Counted from the first letter of the stretch, positions 39,876-52,119 are shown. The stretch: 64,000 nucleotides of DNA from Epiperipatus broadwayi (GCA_028023455.1 JAQFVV010000063.1:5568794-5632793); one strand, 5' to 3'. Notes: generated by a model from the letters alone, not told the origin. Numbers and translations are program-made.

Positions 39876-42146
39876 AAAATACCAAACGAAAGTTTAAATG
39901 TATTAAGAAGGAAACATATATAAAAAAGTGAACACATAGTTGAATAAAAGATGGATCCATGGAAATACATATAGTACTTAAAAGTTTATCAAATATTTTT
40001 AAAGTTAATTAGATGGATTGATGCATCGGATACGCAGAGAATATTGGTAGAGAAGAATAAGAAGCTTCATGGGATTAATTAATATTATGATTTAATAATT
40101 ATCATCCTAAATACTCAAACCAAGCATTATTTTCTATAAATTTTACTAAATGGATTAATAATTATTTTTATTTTAAACTTTAAAGCACTTGGAGGAGAAC
40201 ATTTTTTAAAAACCTCTAGAGAAAATAATAAACATTTTGGACTTATCAGGAACTATCGTCAAGAAAATATGTAATTATAGTTTTGATTCCTTTTATTTTG
40301 TTAACCTACTTTAAATCTAAATTTTTATATAAGATTAGGAAAAACATAAAAACATTAATTTATTAATATTAAAATTTTATAATATAACAATCTAATAATT
40401 TAGCTAAAAATATTTTAATATAAAGTGTATGGGTGTGAATTTTTTTTTTATATCTGCAATGCTCAAGTGGATAAAGGAAGCCTACTGAACACGATGACTA
40501 GATAAAGGTTATTGGTAATAATAATAACTATTGATAATTTATAATGTATATTTTTTTGTTTTCTTTAGATCATCCATAAATTGGAAGAATGAAGTGAAAA
40601 GTTTTTTTTACTTATATGTACCGCATTATGAGATAGGATTGATTTGAAAATATGCATACGGCGATTTTTTTTTTATTAGTGATATAATCCAACATAACAA
40701 ATAATTATGTGATTCTTTTAAAATTTTCATGTTATTGGATATTCAAATATTGTCTAAGTAGATTGTATATGATTAAACATATAGAATAATGAAGTAAGCA
40801 GACTGTTCTTGTGGAACATCTAGATTGTTTAACTATTAATGAATTTTATTTATTGTTTTGTAAATGCAGATAGTTATTTATTGATGTAAGATGTGGAAAA
40901 TCTTGAGAAATAATGTTGAGATAGTGGCTTGGAAGTACTTAGTGAACAGGAAACCAAGATGATGTTTTAAGAAATAGGATGTTATAAGGAATGGAAATAA
41001 TATTTAGTCTTTATGTGAATATCAGCATAGTTAACATAGCCCTATGAGTGATACACATTTTATTTGGACAGTGTTTATATTTCTTTAAATATTTGATGTT
41101 CTAATAAAGCTGATGAAATAGCTTTAACATCGTCCCTGTACTAGAGGATATTAGGCAGGTAAATGCCATACCTCTTTGCACTGTGCCATGTTTTTTTTTA
41201 GATATATTGTGAGTGATACTCTAACTTTTTTCCTTAAATCCTACGCATCTGTTTTTGCTATCTTTATTTCATGCAACTGCATCGTTCAGTAAGATATGTT
41301 TAAGAGAAATGATAAATAATTTAGAACTTAGGTTATGCTTTTGTTTTGTATAAGATTGGTTTATTTGCTTAGAAGGAATAGGACGTTATAACTTAAAATT
41401 GAAGATCCAAAGTATCCTAAGGGAAGAAAAGAATCATAGAATTTATTTTGAATTTTATTTCGGAAATGAAATATAAACTTTTTTAAAATAATGTATCTAA
41501 ACAAAGATATTTTCTTTAAAGTGATAATAATTTTAAATGCTTTGGTATTATTTTTTTTTAAGAGAAAAATAAGTATTGCATATTTTTAAAATACAATAGT
41601 ACAAAGTAAATTATGTAAACAATATGCATAGTATATTTTTTGTTTATTGATTAACAGAAATATATTGATGATTACACTTATATCATACTAAATTAAGGCT
41701 TAAAGAAGAATATATTATGATTAGTAAACATTGTGTGATAAATACTAAAATCTAGTACTGAATTTTGGATAATATTTTGTGTAACGTCTTTGACTTTGCA
41801 AGATGAAATTTTTTTTAATATTTTGAGAAATCCATACTCATTATAAAATTTTGTTTTCTATAGAATGTTTTCTAAGTATGAATTCTTTAAAATAAGATAG
41901 TTTAATAATATTAAGGATAAAATTCTGTTGCTAATAGAGTAGATAAATATATTTGTAATAAGTTAACCATAATGAGAAACCAAATAGTAACATTTTTTTT
42001 AAAATTTTGTCCTAAATCTAAATAAAGATATAATTGAAATATAAATTATTTTTTTTATAACCCGGTAGATCAAACTGCAAAGTAAAAAAGTTAAGAATAT
42101 CCACTGTAAATAGTGTAAATAAATTGTTTATTTATTTGTTGTTAGT

Positions 42147-42152
42147 AATAAA
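42147..42152 (+). terminator. Poly(A) signal of the 5' LTR
   Basis: AATAAA followed by CTTTGTTAAATTTTGTT and TGTGTCCGAGTT. The same arrangement (AATAAACTTG ... TGTGTCGAGTT) survives in the inverted diverged LTR at 52120-52125, minus strand. Confidence 0.6.
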
Positions 42153-43090
42153 CTTTGTTAAATTTTGTTATTTCAAAAAATTTTGTGTCCGAGTTATTTA
42201 TTTCTCCACACCGCTGCATGAATTCATGATATATGCATAATAATCAAAACAAATATATAATTTTACACAAAAGATAAATAGAGAATTATTTTAAGAATTT
42301 TAAATATTTTAATGGTATTCATTATAATTAAATAATCATAATCTTACATTATTTTATTGGTCATAAATCAGTTATCACAATATTATATTAAATTATATGC
42401 TATCAGTTGCCACACATATTTTGTTTGTCAGATTATTAAAATGCTACCACGTATTTATTATATCATTACATGAAGATATAAGATCATATTATATTATTCC
42501 ATTATTTTATTATGGTAATAAAATTATAGTAAAAAGAAAAGATATACAGAATTATTTAAACAATGAAGAATATTATTACTGTTATTTATTATTATTAGTT
42601 TCAGTGTAGTAGATTATGACATAAAATCCCTTCTCATATTTTACTACCATATTTTTATTAACTTAGAATAAACTTTATGAACCTGAGATTATTTTATTTG
42701 AGCTAGATTATTATAAATAGAAGATTAAGATTTAATTATTAGTTTAATCTTAGTGAGTAGGAGTTATTAAAGTCGTAAGAATACTATGAGTTTATTATTT
42801 AAAATAGTAATAAAGGGGATAGTGTTCTTATGCCATTGAGATAGTATCCTGTGGGATATTGGCTCAATGTAATCTATCTTGTCACCTGTATTTTCACTTC
42901 AAGTCTCATGAAAATATTAAATACTTATTTAATTTATTTTTATAAACTGAACCTTATTCGTATTTTAAATTTGAGCTAGTGAAATATTTTAATTTTAATG
43001 CTGAATATTTTAGTTATTAATTATTAACTGAGATAGAACCCGTTTTATTTTATATCATATATTATCTGGAAGTGAAGATGCATGAGAGCA

Positions 43091-43335
43091 AGGTTAGATT
43101 ATGGCCCGCAACATGGTTGGCATGATGTGTAGTGGAGCTACACATAGTGTAGGTTAGATTTTGGCGCCAGCAATGTGCTGGGCCTGAGTATTTAAAATGG
43201 GAGAGTATATTGGGCTTACATGATATGGGGAAGTCTCGGTTAGATTTTGCTTGTCCAATGTGACTGCACGATGTGTAGTTGGGAATACAATCGATAGGGC
43301 AGATTGTGGTACCCAAACATTTAGGCTATGAGATA
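43091..43335 (+). repeat. Array of four LTR-end/PBS-like units
   Basis: (A/C)GGTTAGATT followed by a TGG-type motif recurs: TGGCCCGCAACATGG (43102), TGGCGCCAGCAATGTG (43162), TTGCTTGTCCAATGTG (~43228) and TGGTACCCAAACATT (43307). Spacing is 60-80 bp. Each resembles the tRNA-Lys(CUU) PBS with different mismatches. Only the first directly follows the end shared by both LTRs, so it is the likely working PBS; the others look like degenerate duplicates. A minus-strand 84-codon frame here is an artefact. Confidence 0.6.
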
Positions 43336-43786
43336 TATTAGGAAAGTAGTTAAAAATATATAATACAATAGTTAGTATTTGAATTTGTTCGCATAACTTT
43401 AGAGATTATTGATAGTATATCTCACAGAAGATAGATAATTTAATATTTTATTATAGCAATAATTATTTAGGATTTGATTATTATAGTGAACTAAGTGCTT
43501 ATTACTAAAAATATTGCAATTTTATGTAGTAGATAATCTGATTGCTTAAAAATATTACTATATTGTTGTAAAACAATTAGCAAGTGAATTTTAAAATATG
43601 CATATGTGGCTAACGATTATTTAGTATTTACTATGGCCATGTCAATTATTGAAATATTAAAAATATATTTTGAAAATGCTTTAATATGTGCAAATTATCT
43701 GTGAATCATGCATGTGGGAAAATCATGTTGTGACACATAATTTTAATCATTATAGTTACTGTAATTAATTAGATTTAGTTTGTATA

Positions 43787-43798
43787 AGGATATAAATA
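43787..43798 (+). promoter_or_regulatory. Possible internal TATA box ahead of the coiled-coil ORFs
   Basis: GGATATAAATAAAG lies ~145 bp before the first ORF. It is followed by GAAACTG|GTAAGC (43848-43860), similar in layout to the LTR's TATA...GAAACTGGAGAAAG|GTAAAT. The upstream 250 bp also share patchy words with the LTR U3. May be a second promoter or an old duplication. Confidence 0.3.
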
Positions 43799-43937
43799 AA
43801 GTATTATCTATAGTTTTTTGTGGGTGATGGTTAGATGGAGATAAAAGAAACTGGTAAGCAACTATTTTTATGAAACATTAATAGTAATATATTGTTTAAA
43901 TATTGAGTTTTGAAAAAGCATATTTGTAAAAAAAAAA

Positions 43938-44195
43938 ATGAATAATCAAGATAATAATTTAGAGAGTGAAATATCTGAGTTTATTGTTGATGAAAGTTGT
44001 GAGGAGAAACAAGAAATAGAAAACTTAATCAAAATGGAAATAATAGTGCCTAAAAAGGAAGTAGAGAACTCCCAAATATCTCAAATGTTATCGATGATGA
44101 AGGAGATGAATGAAAATATGAGTAAAAATAGAGAAGATAGTAATATAGGTTTGAATCTCTTAGAGAGGATACAAAAGCTCTTAATGAAAATATGA
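43938..44195 (+). CDS. Coiled-coil N-terminal ORF, 85 aa (Gag-like, frame-broken)
   Basis: The first long frame after the leader, starting at an ATG preceded by an A-rich run. Acidic N-terminus (LESEISEFIVDESCEEKQEI) then helix-forming sequence ending MNENMSKNREDSNI. This NENMSKN-EDSNI motif is repeated at the start of the next ORF in the -1 frame. The stop overlaps the next start as ATGA (44192-44195). The simplest reading is one original ~620-aa protein split by a frameshift between ~44140 and 44175. Coupled reinitiation at ATGA is an alternative. I see no canonical -1 slippery heptamer in the overlap. Confidence 0.55.
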   Translation: MNNQDNNLESEISEFIVDESCEEKQEIENLIKMEIIVPKKEVENSQISQMLSMMKEMNENMSKNREDSNIGLNLLERIQKLLMKI

Positions 44196-45829
44196 GTAAA
44201 AATAGCGAAGATAGTAATATAAAATTGGATGCCCTTAATGAAAATATGAGTAAAAATATTGAGTTTCTTAATGAAAACCTAAATAAAACAAATATAAGAT
44301 TAGAATGTCTTAGTGAAAATGTAGACAAAAATAGTAATGAAATCAGAATTTGTGTAGAAAGTATGAATCAAAATCTTAATGAAACCTGTAAGACGATAGA
44401 AGATTTTAAGGTGGAAGTACAAGATAAATTTAATAATTTGGATTTAAAATTTGATAACAGTGAAAAGGTTATTGATTCTTTAAATGAAGAAATAATGGAA
44501 ATAGAAGACAGAAATAAAAAATTATTGAAGAGAAAATTTTCTGAATTTTCAGAAAGAGCAGTAAAATATTTTAAAACTCAAATAGAAGAATCTATTGTCC
44601 GATGTCAACTAAATAATAGTAAGTTAGATCAGAAAATAGAGAGTTATAATTTAAGTGTAAAGAATGAAATCTATGAAGTAAAGAGTAATATAAATCATAT
44701 TAATGAAGAAATTAAAATTATTAAGGAAGAGGTAGTTCAGACTAAAATAAGTATCAAAGAGGAAGTTCAAAAAGAAGTAATGGGAAAATTAAAAGATTTA
44801 GGGATACAAAACTTTGAAAGAAAGATAGTAAGTAAGAAAGTATCTCATGAAATAAGTAGTAAATCTGTTGAAATAATTAGTACAGATTTGGAAAAGAATC
44901 AAGAATCTATTGATTTAATTAGTGTAAATGTGGTAGATGATGAAGAAATTATAGAGATGGTAAATAAGGAAAATCCACAATTCATTGAGATAGTTAATAA
45001 AGATATTAACTTATGTAGTAATTTGACAGCAGAAAACATAGATTCTGTTAAATTAGGAGATAAAGATAGATATAATGATATATCATTTGTTAAGATAGCA
45101 GATGACGAATTTAAAAAAGATGAGTCTTATATTAAATTCGCTAGTAAAAAAACCAAGTTATTTGTTGAAAAAACTATTATAGATAATGAAATGATTTATG
45201 AAGAAAAGGAGATTAATAAAAAGTCTATTGAAATAGTTAATAGTAGGAATAAAATATACAGAAGAATATTGAAAAATCCCAAAGAATATTTTAAATTGAC
45301 TAATGAGATGATAGGAGTGAGTAAATTCTATGAAAGAGTAGTTGGTGAAAGAACTATAGATCAACTTAATAGTTTTAAAAAATATTATATTGATGACAAA
45401 AGATTTGGTAAATCTACAGGGATAAAGTTTATCTCTTCAGAGCAAAAGTATTTAAAGTTGTTGGAACATGAGTTACCAAAAATTATTGATAAAAGTAGTA
45501 ATAAATTTAAAAATAAAATGCAAGATGTGATATCTAAATGTAGTGTTAATGATAGAAATATCCGTTTACAATTTGATATTTCTAAAGAAATATTGTTTAA
45601 AGGAATTAGAAACTTGATATCTAATAGTGAAATTATAAGAGAAAAATTTAATCAGAATAGAGATATAAGCAAGATAAAAGTAAGACTTAAATGTCTAAAG
45701 CACGAGAAATTCATGACAGATTTTCTTAAGAATGATCTTAATAAAGGAAAGAAGAGAGGAAAAGCTAAGGTGAGACTTAAGGAAGTCGAGAGAGAATTCA
45801 AGTTTAGATTTAGAAAAGAAAATACCTAA
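44192..45829 (+). CDS. Coiled-coil, Lys/Glu/Asn-rich protein, 545 aa, unknown (Gag-like)
   Basis: The only long intact frame in the window and the only protein of the giant-LTR element. Residues ~1-220 are heptad-like coiled coil built on NENMSKN/NENLNKT-type repeats. About 220-340 is acidic and Ile-rich (IEIVNK, DLISVN). About 345-545 is a basic, probably globular region starting YRRILKNPKEYFKL and ending in a Lys/Arg tail (KGKKRGKAKVRLK). There is no CCHC zinc knuckle, DTG protease, YxDD polymerase or DDE integrase motif, no signal peptide and no membrane segment. Position between PBS and PPT suggests a Gag-like or nucleic-acid-binding structural protein. Family not recognised; intactness implies recent activity or selection. 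Confidence 0.7.
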   Translation: MSKNSEDSNIKLDALNENMSKNIEFLNENLNKTNIRLECLSENVDKNSNEIRICVESMNQNLNETCKTIEDFKVEVQDKFNNLDLKFDNSEKVIDSLNEEIMEIEDRNKKLLKRKFSEFSERAVKYFKTQIEESIVRCQLNNSKLDQKIESYNLSVKNEIYEVKSNINHINEEIKIIKEEVVQTKISIKEEVQKEVMGKLKDLGIQNFERKIVSKKVSHEISSKSVEIISTDLEKNQESIDLISVNVVDDEEIIEMVNKENPQFIEIVNKDINLCSNLTAENIDSVKLGDKDRYNDISFVKIADDEFKKDESYIKFASKKTKLFVEKTIIDNEMIYEEKEINKKSIEIVNSRNKIYRRILKNPKEYFKLTNEMIGVSKFYERVVGERTIDQLNSFKKYYIDDKRFGKSTGIKFISSEQKYLKLLEHELPKIIDKSSNKFKNKMQDVISKCSVNDRNIRLQFDISKEILFKGIRNLISNSEIIREKFNQNRDISKIKVRLKCLKHEKFMTDFLKNDLNKGKKRGKAKVRLKEVEREFKFRFRKENT

Positions 45830-46165
45830 TGATTAAGACAAATATTTTCTAGATAATACGTATATTTAAAAAAAATATAAAGTTATAGCCTTATTTTTTA
45901 CAGAACACATATAAAACTTTAAAATATCATAACCTAATTAAATATTCAAAAGAATAAAGATGTGTTAAAAAAAATAAATTTTTTTTAATATTTCTAGTTG
46001 AGATTCTGAGTGTAATGTCCAAATATTTTATAAGTTTGTATTAAAAACAGTATATTCTTTTATATTTCAGTAGTACAAGATAGAATTTGGTTAAAATGAT
46101 AAAGATATTAAGTATCAATAGATAGAGTAAATATTAAGATAAATGTTTAATTTAAATTTTTTATT
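45830..46165 (+). other. 3' internal region of the giant-LTR element
   Basis: AT-rich, no coding sequence. Holds only spacer between the 545-aa ORF and the polypurine tract. Confidence 0.6.
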
Positions 46166-46177
46166 GAAAGGAGGAGG
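46166..46177 (+). other. Polypurine tract
   Basis: GAAAGGAGGAGG, followed by TTAC and the 3' LTR start TGTAACC. This is the expected place for plus-strand priming. The junction GGTTACTGTAACC is near-palindromic. Confidence 0.75.
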
Positions 46178-47121
46178 TTACTGTAACCTTTTCTATAGGT
46201 CGGTAATAGTTCATAACAGTCAATTACTAAAAATTTTAAATTTTAGAATATGTTCTTTTAATACATTAATTATAGTTTGTCAATTATATCTTTAAAGTAC
46301 AATTTGAGGCTAAAGCAAATACGTAGTATATAAAATTATAGCGAATTATTTAAAAATAGTTATGTAAAGCTTAAAATATTGTTTCATATGGTTGTAAAAG
46401 CTGGCCATATTAAATAACACAGCTATAAATATTAAAAGTATATTTAATAAATTCGATTTTAATAGTTTAAAACTGATAATTTAATAAATGCTATGTTTAA
46501 ATTTATAATCATATTTAATAGTCAAAATTAATATAGTATATTTTAAAAATAAACTTTATAATGGTGAGAATTGTATTTAATTCTATATTTTCTAAATTGT
46601 TCTTCCAAATTTTATAATTATTTTATATAATATAATAAGTGTATCAATTTTATAAATCTAGGCAGAGAAATAGATTAAAAATCGTCTGTCAAAGTTATTA
46701 ATCATGTGACTTGTATATTACATACTTTCTCACACACGCTTGTTTGAATTAATAATAAAGTTTAAAATATTTTAAAAGTTATATTATAGAATTGGATGGA
46801 ATTGTCACCTAGCAAATAATAATAAATATTAAGTTAACTATCGTATGTAATGTTTTAAGTAATGTAATAAAGATGAATACAGATATAATAAAAATTAAAT
46901 ATTTTGTTTAAATAAAAATAGATAAATGGAATAGGTTATTAAAGTTAATTTAAAAGTTATGTTAAAATGTTTAAATAATTTTAATAAAATAATAATTGAT
47001 TTAAAAGTAATATTTTAAATAATATTTTAAGTTTATTACGTCATAATTTCTAATTTTGAAATTCAATTCTGCTATAAACTGAAAATATGGAAATTTGTTC
47101 TCAAGCTAAAGTAAGAATTAA

Positions 47122-47156
47122 CCAATAGAATAAGGTATTCTTACAGACTATAAATA
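47122..47156 (+). promoter_or_regulatory. 3' LTR core promoter (CCAAT, TATA)
   Basis: CCAAT at 47122-47126 and TATAAATA at 47149-47156, identical to the 5' LTR. Confidence 0.6.
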
Positions 47157-47455
47157 TGATTTGCATGGGATTATCAGGGGAGATTAATAATGTATTGAAA
47201 CCGGAGAAAGGTAAATTATAACTATCAAAAAGATAGTATTTTTAAATTTTTTATTTTAGTCAATTTTATTTTTTGGTACTTTCTTATCATTTATTTGCAA
47301 AAAAAAACTAATTGATAATTTTTAAAAGTATTTTTGCAAAAGAGAGTTTTAAAATATAATAATTTAGAAACTTCGTGGAAATGATTTTCTAATTTTTAAA
47401 GTACTTACCAGTCGTATTTTATCTAAAAAATTTAACCTAAACTTCGCAATAAAAA

Positions 47456-47659
47456 ATGGATATACTGTGGAATAAAATGGATATAAGTTGTAATGCTGAA
47501 AAAATATTTGAAATATTTATTGATACAGCTTTATTAATACTTCACCGGAGAACTGTTTTGGTACATAAAAAAATCACAGCTCGGACATTATACGGAGTCA
47601 AAAAAGATGTATTGAAACATATTATTTATAAGCCTATCCAAGATTTATTTTTTAAATAG
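47456..47659 (+). CDS. 3' LTR copy of the 67-aa ORF (dubious)
   Basis: Same length and reading as 39423-39626 with three amino-acid differences: R for Q, I for T, D for N. Open in both LTRs, but the LTRs are young duplicates, so this alone is weak evidence of a gene. Confidence 0.25.
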   Translation: MDILWNKMDISCNAEKIFEIFIDTALLILHRRTVLVHKKITARTLYGVKKDVLKHIIYKPIQDLFFK

Positions 47660-50208
47660 TAATAAGACAATTATATTTCATGAATTATTTTATATAATAT
47701 TATATCAAAAGGAGTAAAATGTTATATCCTTCCTGAAGGTAACATTTTTAAAAAATATTTTCAAGAATTTAAGAAAGAACCCAGGAGAATATGTTATAGA
47801 AGTGTTTTTGATATTAAAATATCCGGTCTTAGAATTATTTAAAATGTATTTAGAAAAGATTTGTTTAAAAGTACTTGAAGTTTTTTTTATTTTTAAAAGA
47901 GATTTATAAAAATACCAAACGAAAGTTTAAATGTATCAAGAAGGAAACATATATAAAAAAAGTGAACACATAGTTGAATAAAAGATGGATCCATGGAAAT
48001 ACAAATAGTACTTAAAAGTTTATCGAATATTTTTCATGTTAAATTAGATGGATTGATGCATCGGATACGCAGAGAATATTGATAGAGAAGATTAAGAAGC
48101 TTCACAGGATTAATTAATATTATGATTTAATAATTATTATCCTAAATACTAAACCAAGGATTATTTTCTATAAATTTTACTAAATGGATTAATAATTATT
48201 TTTATTTTAAACTTTAACGCACTTGGAGGAGAACATTTTTTAAAAAACTCTAGAGAAAATAATAAACATTTTGGACTTATCAGGAACTATCGTCAAGAAA
48301 ATATGTAATTATAGTTTTGATTCCTTTTATTTTGTTAACCTACTTTAAATCTAAATTTTTATATAAGATTAGGAAAAACATAAAAACATTAATTTATTAA
48401 TATTAAAATTTTATAATATAACAATCTAATAATTTAGCTAAAAATATTTTAATATAAAGTGTATGGGTGTGAAATTTTTTTATATCTGCAATGCTCAAGT
48501 GGATAAAGGAAGCCTACTGAACACAATGACTAGATAAAGGTTATTGGTAATAATAATAACTATTGATAATTTATAATGTATATATTTTTTTGTTTTCTTT
48601 AGATCATCCATAAATTGGAAGAATGAAGTGTAAAAGTTTTTTTACTTATATGTACCACATTTCATACAACATTTAAAAAAAAAAAACATTATGAGATAGG
48701 ATTGATTTGAAAATATGCATACAACAATTTTTTCTTATTAGTGATATAATCCAACATAACAAATAATTATGTGATTCTTTTAAAATTTTCATGTTATTGG
48801 ATATTCAAATATTGTCTAAGTAGATTGTATATGATGAGACATATAGAATAATGAAGTAAGCAGACTTTTCTTGTGGAACATCTAGATTGTTTAACTATTA
48901 ATGAATTTTATTTATTGTTTTGTAAATGCAGATAGTTATTTATCGATGTAAGATGTGGAAAATCTTGAGAAATAATGTTGAGATACTGGCTTGGAAGTAC
49001 TTAATGAACAGGAAACCAAGATGATGTTTTAAGAAATAGGATGTTATAAGGAATGGAAATAATATTTAGTCTTTATGTGAATATCAGCATAGTTAACAAA
49101 GCCTTATGACTGATACACATTTTATTTGGACAGTGTTTATATTTCTTTAAATATTTGATGTTCTAATAAAGCTGAAGATATAGCTTTAACATCGTCCCTG
49201 TACTAGTGGATATTAGGCAGGTAAATGTCATACCTCTTCGCACTGTCCCATGTTTTTGTTGAGATATATTGTGAATGATACTCTAACTTTCTTCCTTAAA
49301 TCCTATGCATCTGTTTTTGCTATCTTTCTTTCATGTAACTGCATCATTCAGTAAGATATGTTTAAGAGAAATGATAAATAATTTAGAACTTAGGTTATGC
49401 TATCATTTTGTATAATATTGGTTTATTTGCTTAGAAGGAATAGGATGTTATAACTTAAAATTGAAGATCCAAAGTATCCTAAGAAAAGAAAAGAATCATA
49501 GAATATATTTTGAATTTTATTTCGGAAATGAAATATAAACTTTTTTAAAATAAAGTATCTAAACAAAGATATTTTCTTTAAAGTGATAATAATTTTAAAT
49601 GCTTTAGTATTATTTTTTTTAAGAGAAAAATAAGTATTGCATATTTTTAAAATACAATAGTACAAAGTAAATTATGTAAACAATATGCATAGTATATTTT
49701 TTGTTTATTGATTAACAGAAATATATTGATGATTACACTTATATCATACTAAAATAAGGCTTAAAGAAGAATATATTAGGATTAGTAAACATTGTGTGAT
49801 AAATACTAAAATCTAGTACTGAATTTTGGATAATATTTTGTGTAACATCTTTGACTTTGCAAGATGAAATTTTTTTTAATATTTTGAGAAATCCATACTC
49901 ATTATAAAATTTTGTTTTCTATAGAATGTTTTTCTAAGTATGAATTTTTTAAAATAAGATAGTTTAATAATATTAAGGATAAAATGCTGTTGCTAATAAA
50001 GTAGATAAATATATTTGTAATAAGTTAACCATAATGAGAAACCAAATAGTAACATTTTTTTTAAAATTTTGTCCTAAATCTAAATAAAGATATAATTGAA
50101 ATATAAATTATTTTTTTTATAACCCGGTAGATCAAACTGTAAAGTAAAAAAGTTAAGGATATCCACTGTAAATAGTGTAAATAAATTGTTTATTTATTTG
50201 TTGTTAGT

Positions 50209-50214
50209 AATAAA
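50209..50214 (+). terminator. Poly(A) signal of the 3' LTR
   Basis: AATAAA in the same context as 42147. Expected 3' end signal of the element transcript. Confidence 0.6.
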
Positions 50215-51159
50215 CTTTGTTAAATTTTGTTATTTCAAAAAATTTTGTGTCCGAGTTATTTATTTCTCCACATCGCTGCATGAAATCATGATATATGCAT
50301 AATAATCGAAACAAATATATAATTTTACACAAAAGATAAATAGAGAATTATTTTAAGAATTTTAAATATTTTATTGGTATTCATTATAATTAAATAATCA
50401 TAATCTTACATTATTTTATTGGTCATAAATCAGTTATCACAATATTATATTAAATTATATGCTATCAGTTGCCATACATATTTTGTTTGTCAGATTATTA
50501 AAATGCTACCACGTATTTATTATATCATTACATGAAGATATAAGATCATATTATATTATTCCATTATTTTATTATGGTAATAAAATTATAGTAAAAAGAA
50601 AAGATATACATAATTAGTTAAACAATGAAGAATATTATTATTATTATTTATTATTATTAGTTTCAGTGAAGTAGATTATGACATAAAATCCCTTCTCATA
50701 TTTTACTACTGTATTTTTATTAACTTAGAATAAACTTTATGAACCTGAGATTATTTTATTTGAGCTAGATTATTATAAATAGAAGATTAAGATTTAATTA
50801 TTAGTTTAATCTTAGTGAGTAGGAGTTATTAAAGTCGTAAGAATACTATGAGTTTATTATTTAAAATAGTAATAAAGGGGGATAGTGTTCTTATGCCATT
50901 GAGGTAGTATCCTGTGAGATATTGGCTCAATGTAATCTATCTTGTCACCTGTATTTTCACTTCAAGTCTCATGAAAATATTAAATATTTATTTAATTTAT
51001 TTTTATAAACTGAACCTTATTCGTATTTTAAATTTGAGCTAGTGAAATATTTTAATTTTAATGCTGAATATTTTAGTTATTAATTATTAACTGAGATAGA
51101 ACCCATTTTATTTTATACCATATATTATCTGGAAGTGAGGATGCACAAGATGAAGGTTA

Positions 51160-51161
<2 letters not shown>

Positions 51162-51224
<63 letters not shown>
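51162..51224. repeat. (TA)n array between two LTR ends
   Basis: About 63 bp of TA separating the 3' end of the forward LTR from the tail of the inverted LTR. Confidence 0.97.
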
Positions 51225-51226
<2 letters not shown>

Positions 51227-52119
51227 CACTTCTCTTATAATATAGTTTGAAATCACTAGCTCAATTAAATTATAATGCTTAATTCAAATTTGCATATCTA
51301 TCTTTAATATACTTTTATATTATCATATTCAAATTAAATTTATTATCAATTATCAAAATCAATATATTTTTATAGTATGTACTAATTAAATAAGTATCTA
51401 TCAAAATCATGAGACTGTGAAGTAAAGCTACAAAGTAATAAGTAGATTTACATTGAGTCAATATCTTCCAAACATATTATCTCAATGGCATAAGAATACT
51501 ATCACCTCCTTATTAACTTACTACTACCTCTACAGCATTCTTATGGCTTTTAAATAAAATAAATTATCTTTAATAATAATAAATAAATAAATCTTAACTT
51601 TTAATTTTTTAAAAATATAATTAAATAATCTCAGGTTCTTCTAATTATCTTAAAGTAATGATAACTCCTGTAAATAAGTATGATATGGGATTTTATATCA
51701 AACGTAAATACACCTAACATATTTTAATAATTATAATACTAATCTTAGAGTATAACTTAATCTTATCTATTTCTGTTATATCATCAATCATTAAATAAAT
51801 AATCATATGTATATCTTTTATTTTCATATAGTATCTTAATTCTAGTATAAATCAAAATCTTATAATTTAATAGTCTGTGGCAATAAATAATATTGTATTC
51901 TTATATTATGCATTTTAATTAATCTATGACCATTGTAATATGATGTAATAATGTCAATCAATTCTCATAAATGATAATCAGGAAAATATTGTATTTATTT
52001 CTAAAATAATATTAATAAATTCACATTGTGCAAATATTATGTTTCTTCAAATCATCTGCTGTCAAATGCTGTGGTGCAAAATAATGAACTCGACACATTT
52101 TTAAAACAAATTAAACAAG

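Larger units (their letters stand above)
39211..40568 (+). other. Putative intron within the 5' LTR
   Basis: GAGAAAG|GTAAATTATA at 39211 lies ~55 bp after the TATA box. A pyrimidine-rich TTTTTTTGTTTTCTTTAG ends at 40568. Both GTAAAT and CTTTAGATCA are conserved in the diverged inverted LTR (54421-54426 and 53218-53219, minus strand). This is suggestive of a 5'-leader intron; use is unproven. Confidence 0.4.
46182..51161 (+). repeat. 3' LTR of the giant-LTR element (5.0 kb)
   Basis: Collinear with 38183-43098 to the final GGTTAGA. Extra bases include A-rich insertions near 47300 and 48670. Carries the same CCAAT (47122), TATAAATA (47149), donor (47211), acceptor (to 48602) and AATAAA (50209). 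After GGTTAGA the sequence becomes pure TA, whereas the 5' LTR continues into the PBS. That marks the true element end. Confidence 0.88.

Noticed and set aside
42397-42609. 70-aa frame in the 5' LTR
   Set aside because: Broken by a stop at the matching place in the 3' LTR (about 50620), so not conserved.
43062-43316. 84-aa minus-strand frame over the PBS array
   Set aside because: Antisense to the LTR-end/PBS repeats; no recognisable protein features.
44050-44328. 92-aa and 68-aa (45158) minus-strand frames over the coiled-coil ORF
   Set aside because: Antisense shadows of the repetitive plus-strand coding sequence.
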